From: Veillonella sp.
Lineage (GTDB): Bacteria; Bacillota; Negativicutes; Veillonellales; Veillonellaceae
Length of the DNA: 64,000 nt
Direction: 5' to 3'
Assembly (NCBI RefSeq): GCF_018364065.1
Contig: NZ_JAGZMO010000004.1
Location: forward strand, 248,001-312,000
Both the position numbers and the translations under genes were made by a program. A model generated the notes under the pieces. It was not told the DNA's origin. It made no database searches and worked only from the letters and a program-made list of their open reading frames with translations. Of the stretch, positions 1 to 8,311 are shown piece by piece. Position 1 is the stretch's first letter. Each line of letters starts with the position of its first letter.

Positions 1-61
1 AAAAACTCCTTTACATAACTGTCTATAGTTAGTATAGCACAGGGTTGTAAAGGAGTTTTTT
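1..61. terminator. Bidirectional rho-independent terminator
   Basis: A 15-bp inverted repeat (positions 1-15 against 46-60) encloses a loop of about 30 nt. T runs flank both sides when each strand is read outward. It can end transcription of a gene to the left of the window and of the minus-strand hydrolase remnant. Seen directly; function inferred. Confidence 0.7.
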
Positions 62-67
62 CTTTTT

Positions 68-186
68 ATAAGTAAATTGTTGTCACGTTTTATAAGCTAA
101 TTAGCGTAAGCTTTACCGGCAAGTTGATGTTAGTTCTTATAGATACGTTGACGTTACGCTTTATAGGCGAGTTGCTGTTATGCTTT
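68..186. repeat. Degenerate 24-bp tandem array anchored on a stop codon
   Basis: Read on the minus strand, five units of 23-24 bp follow one another: 186-163, 162-139, 138-115, 114-92 and 91-68. The first unit contains the last two codons and the stop codon of the hydrolase remnant (AAAGCATAAC). The next units start AAAGCGTAAC, AAGAACTAAC, AAAGCTTACG and AAAACGTGAC, so the stop-codon region is copied repeatedly with mostly point differences. Confidence 0.7.
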
Positions 187-399
187 CGATGGTGCGGTTA
201 GCTTATCTACAAGCCACTGAACCATGGTTTCGTTTACCAATTGTCCTTGATTGCCGTGAGGGGCTTCGGAGTTGGAAATGAAGAGGTTCTCTACGCCGTT
301 GGCATTCAAGGCGTCACGTAAGCGATAGCTTTGAGCGATAGGCACCAAAGTGTCACGGCCGCCATGAGCGATGAACAAAGACAGGAACATTTCGGTCAT
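178..399 (-). pseudogene. Alpha/beta hydrolase remnant, C-terminal piece
   Basis: About 65 residues match the C-terminal end of dienelactone-hydrolase or prolyl-oligopeptidase type alpha/beta hydrolases. A strand leads to GGRDTLVP, where the Asp is the usual acid of the triad, and APHG carries the catalytic His. The nucleophile-elbow half (GxSxG) is absent. The reading frame runs out near position 399, where sequence coding on the opposite strand begins, so this is a truncated, non-functional gene rather than a small protein. The ATG at 399 has no convincing ribosome binding site. A repeat array abuts its stop codon. Confidence 0.65.
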
Positions 400-480
400 G
401 CCCTTATTCTTGAACGAGCTATTCGACGGGAACGAGATCAGCTGTCCTGGTTAAGTGACGCTTACAAACGACTGAAGTAA
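364..480 (+). pseudogene. C-terminal remnant of an unidentified plus-strand gene
   Basis: An open frame ending at the TAA at 478-480 encodes a charged helical tail (LERAIRRERDQLSWLSDAY and a final KRLK). It ends 33 bp before a good terminator, as a real gene end would. The part before about position 395 overlaps the antisense of the hydrolase remnant, so only the last 25-30 residues are likely original. I do not recognise the family. It seems to have lost its 5' portion in the same event that truncated the hydrolase. Confidence 0.35.
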
Positions 481-512
481 CACTTTTGTCTACTATATAA
501 TAACTAATAAAG

Positions 513-549
513 AAACAGCTCTTCCTCTGAATTGGGGAAGAGCTGTTTT
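513..549. terminator. Rho-independent terminator
   Basis: AAACAGCTCTTCC pairs with GGAAGAGCTGTTT across a short loop, and a T run follows on each strand. It can serve the plus-strand remnant ending at 480 and the minus-strand DUF438 gene ending at 675. Confidence 0.75.
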
Positions 550-614
550 GCATTAAGCAGACCTATTTTCTACTAAAATAAATATTATATTATTATTTTT
601 ACTGTTTTGTTATA

Positions 615-668
615 GTCAATTCATTGCTGACAGCATATTCATCGCTGATAGTGTATTCATTGCTTAAA
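615..668. repeat. Three 18-bp degenerate tandem units
   Basis: Units at 615-632, 633-650 and 651-668 share the pattern G-T/C-ATTCATYGCT. The array stops 6 bp before the minus-strand stop codon of the DUF438 gene. The next 18 bp (669-686), which hold that stop codon, are weakly similar. This is another array placed at a gene's 3' end. Confidence 0.6.
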
Positions 669-674
669 GTGAGC

Positions 675-2456
675 TTACTGTTTTTCTATAAATTCACTGA
701 TAGCGTCGATTAGTTCGCTTTCGCTCATGCCGGAGCGGCCGGCCGCTTTTGCGATGGTGGCATTTTTAGCCATTATTTTACCAAAGGTGGTGTTGAGCAT
801 AGCAAAGTTGCTGTTAATCTGTGGCATGTGATGGCGCAGACCGTCTACTTTGTTGAATAAGTCGAAGAGTTTTGTGTCAGGCGCAATAGTGATGCCTTTA
901 ACAGTTTTGCTAAGTGCTGAGGATGTTTCGTGGGATACAGTTGCTATTTCTTCAGAAGTCACAGTTTCTTTAGAAGTTGCAGCTTCGTTAGAGGATACGG
1001 TAGCTTTGTTCAAATCTGTTTCAGTGTTACTTTGCTTAGCTGTAGTGCCTTGTTCAGTTGCATTAGCGTGACCGGCTGCATCACCATGTACTTCATTGTC
1101 CCAAGTGAGCAATGTACGGGAGCCTTCCAAGCTGCGGATGCGGGTGCAGTCCTGCATCATTTCCAACACGCCTTTGAAATTGCCCTGTTCGTCGCGAACG
1201 GCGGTGTAGAGGATGTAAATGAATGCTTCCGGTTTGTTAATCCAGAATTCCGCTTTGTCCTGCTCGCCGGAGCGGAATTTTTCAATAATTTCCTCTACCA
1301 GGTGCACGCTCTTGGCAGGGTGGCAGTTGCGCACTTCGCGACCAATAACGTTGGCGCTGCGAGGGAAGATGCGATGTTTCGTATCGCTGTAGAATTTTAC
1401 TAGTTCGTTTTCATCTACATAGGATAGGTCTACCGGCATATGTTTGAACAATAAGTTAATGCGTTCCAAGGAAAGTTTGCCCGTTGCCACATCGAGCTCT
1501 GTGTCAGGGGATGGCGCACTGTTTGGCGCTGCTATATTATATTTACCTAATAATGCAGCTAATTCGCTCATGAAGGACTGTTCTTTATGTGCGGCGTCGG
1601 AACCATGTGCACCGGCATGAGCGGTAGCATACATAGCGTTGTTTGACAAACCGTGAGTGTCTCCGTTATGGGATGACATGTTGGCAGTTGTGCCGGTTGC
1701 TGTTTTTGTTTCTTCGCCGTAGAATGGAGGTGCAGGGATAAGTGCAAAACCGATTTCGTGATCGCCAATGCTCATGTAGGAGAATTCATCATCACTAACT
1801 AATTTGATGGCTGTAGGGAAGAGGACTTCCTGTTCCTTGGCGGCCAAGTCGCGGAAGGCGTCAATCATGGCCGGTTGCAAGGCTACAAATTCAGCGTCTT
1901 TATCGGATTGAAGAAGTTGGCGGCTCTGACGGATAAGGTCACGCACTTTATCGTCAAAGGTCCACATAATTTTAGTCGGGCGGTCGAAGCCGTATTTTTC
2001 AAGAGCCGGATAGAGTTGATTTTGCTTGCGAGATAAATGCTTGGACCATTGGCTGAGGCTATCATAAAGACCTAACCAAGGGTTTTTAATGAAATGCGGC
2101 TTTTTTAACAATTCGTCCGCTTCGTCCATGAGGGCCAGGCCGGCGTTGATTTCCTGCATGTAAACCCATAGGGGGTGATTAACCGGATAGGTGTTGTCGG
2201 TGCGAACTAAAATGCCTTCGAAGAGGTTGAGAAGGTCATCCATGCGATGGGTAATTTCTTCGTCTGTGTAGGATCCCTTCAATTGCTGCTCACCATAGGC
2301 GAATTCGTCCGGTGTGCAGGTGCCGATTTTTTCTTTTAATAATTGGCGTGCTTCTTCAAGGGTAAGTTCATTACTTAAATAGCGGTCTTTAATATCTATC
2401 ATTGTGGAAAGGCGGTCGTTGTTCTGAAAACCTAAGGCTTCTTTCAAAGTAGTCAT
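675..2456 (-). CDS. DUF438 / hemerythrin-like / PAS / DUF1858 protein
   Basis: Start chosen at the ATG at 2456: AAGGAG lies about 8 nt upstream, while the longer frame has no such site. The product is 593 residues. In order: a DUF438 N-terminus (about 1-85), a hemerythrin-like HHE helical domain (about 90-240), a low-complexity linker (about 250-290), a PAS-type domain (about 325-445), a Ser/Thr/Ala-rich linker, and a DUF1858-like C-terminus (about 520-593). The family is thought to sense oxygen, NO or redox state in anaerobes. Here several residues that are metal ligands in related proteins look replaced (RKQN for RKEN, TFDD where a His-Asp is usual, KEQE for KEEN), so iron binding is doubtful. 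No signal peptide; probably cytoplasmic and monocistronic. Confidence 0.8.
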   Translation of the reverse strand: MTTLKEALGFQNNDRLSTMIDIKDRYLSNELTLEEARQLLKEKIGTCTPDEFAYGEQQLKGSYTDEEITHRMDDLLNLFEGILVRTDNTYPVNHPLWVYMQEINAGLALMDEADELLKKPHFIKNPWLGLYDSLSQWSKHLSRKQNQLYPALEKYGFDRPTKIMWTFDDKVRDLIRQSRQLLQSDKDAEFVALQPAMIDAFRDLAAKEQEVLFPTAIKLVSDDEFSYMSIGDHEIGFALIPAPPFYGEETKTATGTTANMSSHNGDTHGLSNNAMYATAHAGAHGSDAAHKEQSFMSELAALLGKYNIAAPNSAPSPDTELDVATGKLSLERINLLFKHMPVDLSYVDENELVKFYSDTKHRIFPRSANVIGREVRNCHPAKSVHLVEEIIEKFRSGEQDKAEFWINKPEAFIYILYTAVRDEQGNFKGVLEMMQDCTRIRSLEGSRTLLTWDNEVHGDAAGHANATEQGTTAKQSNTETDLNKATVSSNEAATSKETVTSEEIATVSHETSSALSKTVKGITIAPDTKLFDLFNKVDGLRHHMPQINSNFAMLNTTFGKIMAKNATIAKAAGRSGMSESELIDAISEFIEKQ

Positions 2457-2666
2457 TGTAGCAGCTCCTTTATATAGTAAAAAAATATTTAGCTTATACT
2501 GTATTAGTGGTATAATATAGTGATGCTTTTGCACAGAATCACATATCATATGAGTTAAACAACATTAAAAATTTGCGAAACTGAAAACGGGCTGTATTTG
2601 CGAATTTTTCATGCTGTTTGAGTTCTTGATGTATTTTTATTATAATTGAGTTGAAAATAGTTTTCA

Positions 2667-2688
2667 GTAGCTGAGGCTACAGTTTTTT
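2667..2688 (+). terminator. Short terminator-like hairpin upstream of fapR
   Basis: GTAGC-TGAG-GCTAC is followed by AGTTTTTT. The stem is only 5 bp, so it is weak. It would insulate the fapR promoter or end a short upstream transcript. Confidence 0.35.
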
Positions 2689-2718
2689 AGCCGGGTAACA
2701 AAAAATTAATAGATTTAC

Positions 2719-2747
2719 TTGCAATAATTGTGACGGTAGCATATAAT
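2719..2747 (+). promoter_or_regulatory. fapR operon promoter (sigma-A type)
   Basis: TTGCAA (2719-2724) and TATAAT (2742-2747) are separated by exactly 17 bp. Predicted start is about 2754, giving a 5' leader of roughly 34 nt before the fapR ATG. It probably drives the whole fap/fab operon. Confidence 0.75.
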
Positions 2748-2754
2748 TGTAACG

Positions 2755-2768
2755 AAGTATTATTACTT
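2755..2768 (+). promoter_or_regulatory. Candidate FapR operator
   Basis: Imperfect inverted repeat AAGTATTATTACTT lies directly at the predicted transcription start. It has AGTA and TACT half-sites in the orientation of known FapR operators, but with a 4-bp rather than my remembered 5-bp centre. Autorepression, relieved by malonyl-CoA, is the known mode of the family. The assignment is inference. Confidence 0.4.
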
Positions 2769-2787
2769 GGTCATAAAAGGTGGTACC

Positions 2788-3348
2788 ATGTCTCGGAGAA
2801 AGAAACAAGAGCGACAACAGTTATTACAAGAAAAACTGAATACAACGCCTTTCCTTACCGATGAGGAGCTGGCCATCTTATTTAACGTCAGCGTTCCTAC
2901 CATTCGTTTAGATCGGTTAGAACTGGGAATTCCTGAATTGCGTGAGCGCATAAAAGCAAAAGCAGAAGGATACGCTCATGAGGCTAATGATCACGACCAC
3001 ATCGAAGTGGTCGGCGAGCTGATTGATTTGACAGTCGGCGAGCAAGGTCTTAGTATATTACGCACAACCAACGATATGACGGATTGTGCAGGTTATGTAG
3101 AGCCTCAATATTTATATGCTCAAGCAGATTCATTGGCAAAAGCCGTACTTGGTGTGCCGGCCGCGTTAGCGGGTGTTGGTAATATTAAGTACAAGAATCC
3201 TGTTAAAGCAGATTGTAATTTAGTTGCGAAAGCATCAGTGATGCGGCAACGTGGTGAAAAGCATTTCATCTGGGTAACAATCAAGGATAAAGTTAACGAA
3301 GTCTTTAGGGCCAAATTTATAATGGAGCCCATCGAGGATAGGATGTAA
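2788..3348 (+). CDS. fapR: Fatty acid and phospholipid synthesis repressor FapR
   Basis: 186 residues, close to the 188 of the Bacillus protein. An N-terminal DeoR-type helix-turn-helix (about 23-45, with PTIRLDRLELGIPELRERI) joins a hot-dog fold effector domain (about 75-183, with GELIDLTVG and LYAQADSLAKAV). In Bacillus the hot-dog domain binds malonyl-CoA, which releases the repressor from lipid-synthesis promoters. Start at the ATG at 2788 with AAAGGTGG 5 nt upstream; a TTG 21 nt earlier is rejected. It is the first gene of the operon and plsX follows 4 bp later, the classical fapR-plsX order. Confidence 0.95.
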   Translation: MSRRKKQERQQLLQEKLNTTPFLTDEELAILFNVSVPTIRLDRLELGIPELRERIKAKAEGYAHEANDHDHIEVVGELIDLTVGEQGLSILRTTNDMTDCAGYVEPQYLYAQADSLAKAVLGVPAALAGVGNIKYKNPVKADCNLVAKASVMRQRGEKHFIWVTIKDKVNEVFRAKFIMEPIEDRM

Positions 3349-3352
3349 AGAT

Positions 3353-4381
3353 ATGAAAATTGCAGTTGATGCTATGGGCGGTGATTTCGCTCCGGTCGAA
3401 ATGGTACTGGGTGCGATTGAAGCTGCTAAAGCGTTTCCAAAAATGGAAATCGTATTAGTAGGTGACGAAACTAAAATTCGTGACGTACTAGTAGAACAAG
3501 GACAAGAAAATAACCCGCAATTGCTCATTCAACATGCCAGTGAAGTCATTGAGATGTGTGAACATCCCGGTACGGCTATTCGCAAGAAAAAAGATGCGTC
3601 TATATTAGTTGCTACGCGATTGGTTCGCGATAAAGTATGTGATGCAGTTATTGCGCCGGGCAGTACAGGAGCAGCTGTAGCGGCCGCTCTATTCGGATTG
3701 GGCCGGATTAAAGGCATTGATCGTCCCATGATTGCTACACCGATACCTACACCAAAAGGGGTAACGGTTATGCTTGATTCGGGCGCCAATGTAAACTCCA
3801 AAGCGAAACATTTGGTGCAGGGCGCCATTATGGGTTACAACTATGCGCGACTTATGTTCGGCAAGGAGCATCCTACAGTGGGGCTCTTGAACGTAGGGGA
3901 AGAAAACACGAAGGGCAATGAACTTTGCCTGTCTACATATCCTTTATTGGAACAGTTAAAAACAATTCCTTTTAAAGGCAATGTGGAAGGGCGCGACATT
4001 CCGAAGGGCACCGTAGACGTAGTTGTCTGCGACGGCTTTGTAGGTAATGTAGTGTTGAAGTTTGCGGAAGGCCTGGTTGGGGTAATGACCCAGCTGGTAA
4101 AGGAAGGCATCAAAAACGGCGGCATTATGGCTAAGCTCGGTGCGTTATTAATTTACCCGGTATTTAAAAAAATCCGTCACCGTTTGGATCATACGGAAAA
4201 CGGGGGAGCTCCATTATTAGGTGTCAATGGGGTATTCCTGATCTCTCACGGCAGCTCCAGGGCGAAAGAAATTTTCACCGCCATCAAGATTGCCGGAGAA
4301 CTGGTTGACAGAAAAATCATTGAAAACATTCAACATAGTATTGAAGAAGAAGGAGCAATCAAATATGACGATGTGGACTAA
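3353..4381 (+). CDS. plsX: Acyl-ACP:phosphate acyltransferase PlsX
   Basis: 342 residues, a typical length. The N-terminus IAVDAMGGDFAP is the family hallmark, and GSTGAAVAAAL and LDSGANVNSK are also conserved. PlsX makes acyl-phosphate from acyl-ACP, the donor for PlsY in phosphatidic acid synthesis at the membrane. It lies 4 bp after fapR and overlaps the fabH start by 17 nt, so translation is probably coupled. Confidence 0.96.
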   Translation: MKIAVDAMGGDFAPVEMVLGAIEAAKAFPKMEIVLVGDETKIRDVLVEQGQENNPQLLIQHASEVIEMCEHPGTAIRKKKDASILVATRLVRDKVCDAVIAPGSTGAAVAAALFGLGRIKGIDRPMIATPIPTPKGVTVMLDSGANVNSKAKHLVQGAIMGYNYARLMFGKEHPTVGLLNVGEENTKGNELCLSTYPLLEQLKTIPFKGNVEGRDIPKGTVDVVVCDGFVGNVVLKFAEGLVGVMTQLVKEGIKNGGIMAKLGALLIYPVFKKIRHRLDHTENGGAPLLGVNGVFLISHGSSRAKEIFTAIKIAGELVDRKIIENIQHSIEEEGAIKYDDVD

Positions 4382-5360
4382 ACCGGTGGGAATCGTCGGT
4401 ACCGGCAGTTTTCTGCCGGACAATATTGTGACAAATGCGGACCTGGAGAAAATTGTTGATACAAGTGATCAATGGATCCGCGAACGTACAGGCATTGAAG
4501 AACGACGCATTGCACCGGAAGGCATGAACGCTTCCGATATGGCCACTGAAGCGGCCAAACAGGCATTGGAAGCGGCGAATCTTACCGCAGAAGATATTGA
4601 CTGCATTATTGTAGCTACATTAACCGGTGATATGAGCATTCCTTCCACAGCTTGTCTTGTTCAGGCTAACCTGGGCGCAAAGAATGCGGCAGCCTTTGAC
4701 TTAGGCGCTGCGTGCTCCGGATTTGTATATGGACTTATTACGGCCGGCAGTTATGTAAACTCCAATATGTTTAAGAATGTATTGGTTATCGGCGTAGAAG
4801 TATTATCCCGTGTTATTAACTGGCAGGACCGCAGCACATGCGTGTTGTTCGGTGACGGTGCCAGTGCGGCTATCGTATCTTCTGTAGAAGAAGGATACGG
4901 CATGCTCGGCATGGATATGGGTGCCGACGGGACAGGAGGAATGAGTCTTTGCATTCCTTCCAGCGGAACTGCAATGGTTCCAAATGATCAACGAATTGAA
5001 GAAGGCCTTACTTACATCCGTATGGATGGGGCCGATGTATATAAATTTGCAGTAAAAACTATGGGCAAAACCGTGTTGACTGCTCTCAAGAATGCAGGCT
5101 TGGAACTCTCTGACTTAGATTGTTTTATTCCTCATCAGGCAAATACGCGTATTATTGAGTCCGCTGCACATCGACTTAAATTACCTAGTGATAAGGTATT
5201 TGTTAATTTACCAAAATACGGTAACACTTCAGCTGCTTCTGTAGGTATTGCACTTGACGAAGCCATCCGTTCAGGATTTATTAAACGCGGTGATACCGTA
5301 GCCTTTGCAGGCTTTGGTGCCGGATTGACTTGGGCCGGTCTGGTAATGAAGTGGTACTAA
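4365..5360 (+). CDS. fabH: Beta-ketoacyl-ACP synthase III FabH
   Basis: 331 residues from the ATG at 4365, preceded by AAGGAG. The catalytic triad is visible: Cys117 in AACSGF, His257 in IPHQAN and Asn287 in YGNTSA. FabH condenses an acyl-CoA primer with malonyl-ACP to start fatty acid chains. The next start is preceded by GGAGGAG right after the stop codon. The start lies inside plsX. Confidence 0.96.
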   Translation: MTMWTKPVGIVGTGSFLPDNIVTNADLEKIVDTSDQWIRERTGIEERRIAPEGMNASDMATEAAKQALEAANLTAEDIDCIIVATLTGDMSIPSTACLVQANLGAKNAAAFDLGAACSGFVYGLITAGSYVNSNMFKNVLVIGVEVLSRVINWQDRSTCVLFGDGASAAIVSSVEEGYGMLGMDMGADGTGGMSLCIPSSGTAMVPNDQRIEEGLTYIRMDGADVYKFAVKTMGKTVLTALKNAGLELSDLDCFIPHQANTRIIESAAHRLKLPSDKVFVNLPKYGNTSAASVGIALDEAIRSGFIKRGDTVAFAGFGAGLTWAGLVMKWY

Positions 5361-5371
5361 GGAGGAGAACC

Positions 5372-6316
5372 ATGATAAAGACTGATATTTGTGATTTGTT
5401 AGGGATTGAGTATCCCATATTTCAAGGCGGTATGGCTTGGCTAGGTACTGCTGAATTGGCAGCGGCTGTTTCTGAAGGCGGCGGACTTGGTATCATTGGT
5501 GCCGGTCATATGCCACCGGATGTATTCCGCAATGAAATTCATAAACTTAAAGAACGTACGAGCAAACCATTCGGTTGTAACATCATGCTCATGTCTCCTT
5601 TCGTAAAGGAAGTTATGCAAGTTGTTCTTGAAGAACGTGTACCGGTAATCACTACCGGCGCAGGTAATCCGAGTACTTACGTACCTGCTTTAAAAGAAAT
5701 CGGCACTAAGGTTATCCCTGTAGTGGCATCCGTATTATTGGCAAAACGTTTATTGCGCGGCGGTATTGACGCAGTTGTTGCGGAAGGTACTGAATCCGGC
5801 GGTCACGTTGGTGAAATCACAACTATGTGTTTGATCCCTCAGATCGTTGACGCAGTTAATGTACCGGTTATCGCAGCAGGCGGTATCGGCGACGGCCGCG
5901 GTGCGGCAGCAGCTTTCGCATTGGGCGCAAGCGCTGTTCAGATGGGTAGCCGTTTCGTATTATCCGACGAATGTATTGCACATCCTAACTACAAGGAAGC
6001 AGTACTTAAGGCAAAAGACCGTTCCACAATCATGACCGGCCTTACTACAGGTCATCCGGTTCGTATTTTGGAAAACTTATTGTCCCATCAATACCAGGAA
6101 TTGGAATTCAGCGGTGCTTCTAAAGACGTATTGGAAGAATTGGGCGCAGGCACACTTCGCAAAGCGGCTATCGAAGGCGATGTGAAGAACGGCTCTGTAA
6201 TGATTGGCCAGATTTCCGGTATGTTACAAGATGTAAAACCTTGTGCAGAGATCATCAAAGATATTATGCGTGAAACTGAAACCGTTATTGGCGGTTTACA
6301 GAAAATGGTTAAATAA
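5372..6316 (+). CDS. fabK: Enoyl-ACP reductase II FabK (FMN)
   Basis: 314 residues from the ATG at 5372, with GGAGGAG upstream. The TIM-barrel NPD fold shows YPIFQGGMAWLG at the start, the FMN-phosphate region AAGGIGDGRG and the catalytic-loop ESGGHVGEI. FabK does the last reduction of each elongation cycle with NAD(P)H and replaces FabI in many Firmicutes. The position between fabH and fabD supports FabK over nitronate monooxygenase. A second NPD-family gene lies downstream at 8366. Confidence 0.92.
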   Translation: MIKTDICDLLGIEYPIFQGGMAWLGTAELAAAVSEGGGLGIIGAGHMPPDVFRNEIHKLKERTSKPFGCNIMLMSPFVKEVMQVVLEERVPVITTGAGNPSTYVPALKEIGTKVIPVVASVLLAKRLLRGGIDAVVAEGTESGGHVGEITTMCLIPQIVDAVNVPVIAAGGIGDGRGAAAAFALGASAVQMGSRFVLSDECIAHPNYKEAVLKAKDRSTIMTGLTTGHPVRILENLLSHQYQELEFSGASKDVLEELGAGTLRKAAIEGDVKNGSVMIGQISGMLQDVKPCAEIIKDIMRETETVIGGLQKMVK

Positions 6317-6332
6317 TACAGGAGGCAGTAAG

Positions 6333-7274
6333 GTGAAAACAGCATTTGTATTTCCAGGTCAAGGTTCTCAAAAAGTAGGCATGCTTCAAGATTTATACAA
6401 TGAGTATGCTATTGTAAGACAGCGTTTTGCTGAAGCTGATGAAGCGTTAGGTTACTCTATCAGTAAACTTTGCTTCGAAGGTCCTGACACTGAACTCGTT
6501 AAAACAGCTAACACTCAACCGGCTATTTTAACAGCCAGCGTGGCTTGCTATGAAGTGTTGAAAGAAAAAGGCTTTACCCCTGATATCGTAGGCGGTCACA
6601 GCCTTGGCGAATACAGCGCTTTGGTAGCTGCAGGCGTATTGGACTTCAAAGACGCCGTGTACATCGTACACAAACGTGGTCAATTTATGCAGGAAGCTGT
6701 GCCAATTGGCGAAGGTGCTATGGCGGCTATTCTCGCATTACCTCGTGAAACAGTAGTATCTATTTGTGAAAAGATCGACAAAGAAGTAGGATCTGTACAG
6801 GCTGTAAACTTCAACTGTCCGGGCCAGATCGTTATCGCCGGTGCAACAGCAGCGGTTGAAAAAGCGGCGGAAGAAATGAAAGCAGCCGGTGCAAAACGTG
6901 CTGTTATGCTTCCTGTAAGTGCTCCGTTCCACAGTCGTTTGATGGAACCGGCAGCGGCTCGTCTTAAAGAAGAATTAGATAAAGTAACTGTTAAAGACGC
7001 TCAGATTCCGGTAGTAGTAAACGTAACCGGCGAAATCTTAACAGATGCTGAAGCTATTAAAAAATCCTTGGTTATCCAGGCAGCTCACCCTGTACTTTGG
7101 GAAGACTGCGTAGCTACCATGGTAGACTATGGCGTAGGCAACTTCGTAGAAGTAGGCCCTGGTAAAGTATTGACCGGCTTCACGAAGAAAATTAATAAAG
7201 AAATGCAACTGGCTAATGTGGAAGATGTAGAATCCTTAGCTAAAACAATTGAATTTTTAGAGGGGGTTCGATAA
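6333..7274 (+). CDS. fabD: Malonyl-CoA:ACP transacylase FabD
   Basis: 313 residues from the GTG at 6333 with AGGAGG 7 nt upstream. VFPGQGSQ marks the N-terminus, Ser90 lies in GHSLGEY (nucleophile) and His200 in SAPFHS. FabD loads malonate on ACP for elongation by FabH and FabF. fabG starts 1 nt after its stop. Confidence 0.96.
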   Translation: MKTAFVFPGQGSQKVGMLQDLYNEYAIVRQRFAEADEALGYSISKLCFEGPDTELVKTANTQPAILTASVACYEVLKEKGFTPDIVGGHSLGEYSALVAAGVLDFKDAVYIVHKRGQFMQEAVPIGEGAMAAILALPRETVVSICEKIDKEVGSVQAVNFNCPGQIVIAGATAAVEKAAEEMKAAGAKRAVMLPVSAPFHSRLMEPAAARLKEELDKVTVKDAQIPVVVNVTGEILTDAEAIKKSLVIQAAHPVLWEDCVATMVDYGVGNFVEVGPGKVLTGFTKKINKEMQLANVEDVESLAKTIEFLEGVR

Positions 7275-7275
7275 A

Positions 7276-8019
7276 ATGCATTTAGGAGATAAAGTAGCCT
7301 TAATCACAGGCGCATCCCGTGGTATCGGCCGTGCTATTGCGATTCGCATGGCGCAGGTTGGTGCTGACGTAGTTGTAAACTACAGTGGCAGCGAAGCGGC
7401 CGCTCAGGAAACTGTTGACGCGATTTTAGCACTTGGTCGCAAGGCCATCAAAATTAAAGCTGACGTTTCCAATGCGGACGAAGTAGCCGCTATGGTAGAA
7501 GAAGCTCATAAAACATTCGGCCATATCGATATTTTAGTAAACAATGCGGGTATTACTCGCGACGGCTTGTTAATGCGCATGAAAGACGCTGACTGGGACG
7601 ATGTAATCAACATCAACCTTAAGAGCGTTTACTTGGTAACAAAAGCTGTTTCCAAGATCATGATGAAACAGCGCAGCGGCAAGATTGTTAACATGACATC
7701 CGTAGTCGGCGTAACCGGTAATGCGGGCCAGGCTAACTACAGTGCTTCCAAAGCCGGTGTTATCGGCTTCACGAAGACTTGTGCTAAAGAATTGGCATCT
7801 CGCGGTATCTGCGTAAATGCCATTGCACCGGGCTTTATTCACACAGACATGACTGACGTTTTGCCTGAAAAAGTGAAAGAAGCTATGGTGGAAACAATCC
7901 CGATGCGACGCATGGCGGAACCTTCCGAGGTTGCCAATGTGGCCGTATTCTTATCCAGTGGATTATCAAGCTATATTACCGGCCAGGTAATCAATGTTGA
8001 TGGCGGCATGGTAATGTAG
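7276..8019 (+). CDS. fabG: 3-oxoacyl-ACP reductase FabG
   Basis: 247 residues, a short-chain dehydrogenase/reductase. The NADPH site is TGASRGIGRA (11-20), NNAG is at 89-92 and the catalytic Ser142, Tyr155 and Lys159 are in place (YSASK). It reduces 3-oxoacyl-ACP in each elongation round. The end VDGGMVM is typical. It lies in the middle of the fab operon. Confidence 0.96.
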   Translation: MHLGDKVALITGASRGIGRAIAIRMAQVGADVVVNYSGSEAAAQETVDAILALGRKAIKIKADVSNADEVAAMVEEAHKTFGHIDILVNNAGITRDGLLMRMKDADWDDVININLKSVYLVTKAVSKIMMKQRSGKIVNMTSVVGVTGNAGQANYSASKAGVIGFTKTCAKELASRGICVNAIAPGFIHTDMTDVLPEKVKEAMVETIPMRRMAEPSEVANVAVFLSSGLSSYITGQVINVDGGMVM

Positions 8020-8059
8020 TATCATATACTAGATTCCATTGAAAGGAGGTGAAATCACA

Positions 8060-8296
8060 ATGACCACGTTTGATAAAGTAAAAGCGATCGTTGTGGAACA
8101 GTTAGGCGTTGACGAAGCTGAAGTTAAAATTGATTCTACATTCATCGACGACTTGGGCGCTGACTCTTTAGACATCGTTGAATTGATCATGGCTTTCGAA
8201 GAAGAATTCAATGTAGAAATTCCTGATGATGTAGCTGAAAAAATTAAGACAGTAAAAGATACGGTAGAATATATTGATTCTATCAAAGAAGCGTAA
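8060..8296 (+). CDS. acpP: Acyl carrier protein
   Basis: 78 residues from the ATG at 8060, preceded by a strong GAAAGGAGGTG. DLGADSLDIVEL carries Ser36, where phosphopantetheine is attached. The protein is acidic and four-helical and carries acyl chains for all the Fab enzymes and PlsX. A stable UUCG hairpin follows the stop codon. Confidence 0.97.
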   Translation: MTTFDKVKAIVVEQLGVDEAEVKIDSTFIDDLGADSLDIVELIMAFEEEFNVEIPDDVAEKIKTVKDTVEYIDSIKEA

Positions 8297-8311
8297 GACT
8301 AAGACTTGTGC

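Larger units (their letters stand above)
2457..2787. other. Divergent intergenic region between DUF438 gene and fapR
   Basis: No open frame of note. It holds the leader of the minus-strand gene, an AT-rich stretch with an extended -10-like TGGTATAAT on the plus strand (2508-2516), a short inverted repeat TGAAAA/TTTTCA, a terminator-like hairpin (2667-2688) and the fapR promoter. The -10-like site and the hairpin could delimit a plus-strand small RNA of about 165 nt. This is speculative. Confidence 0.4.

Noticed and set aside
5330..5371. Upstream start for fabK at 5330
   Set aside because: That start lies inside fabH with no ribosome site; the ATG at 5372 has GGAGGAG at proper spacing and begins at the conserved N-terminus.
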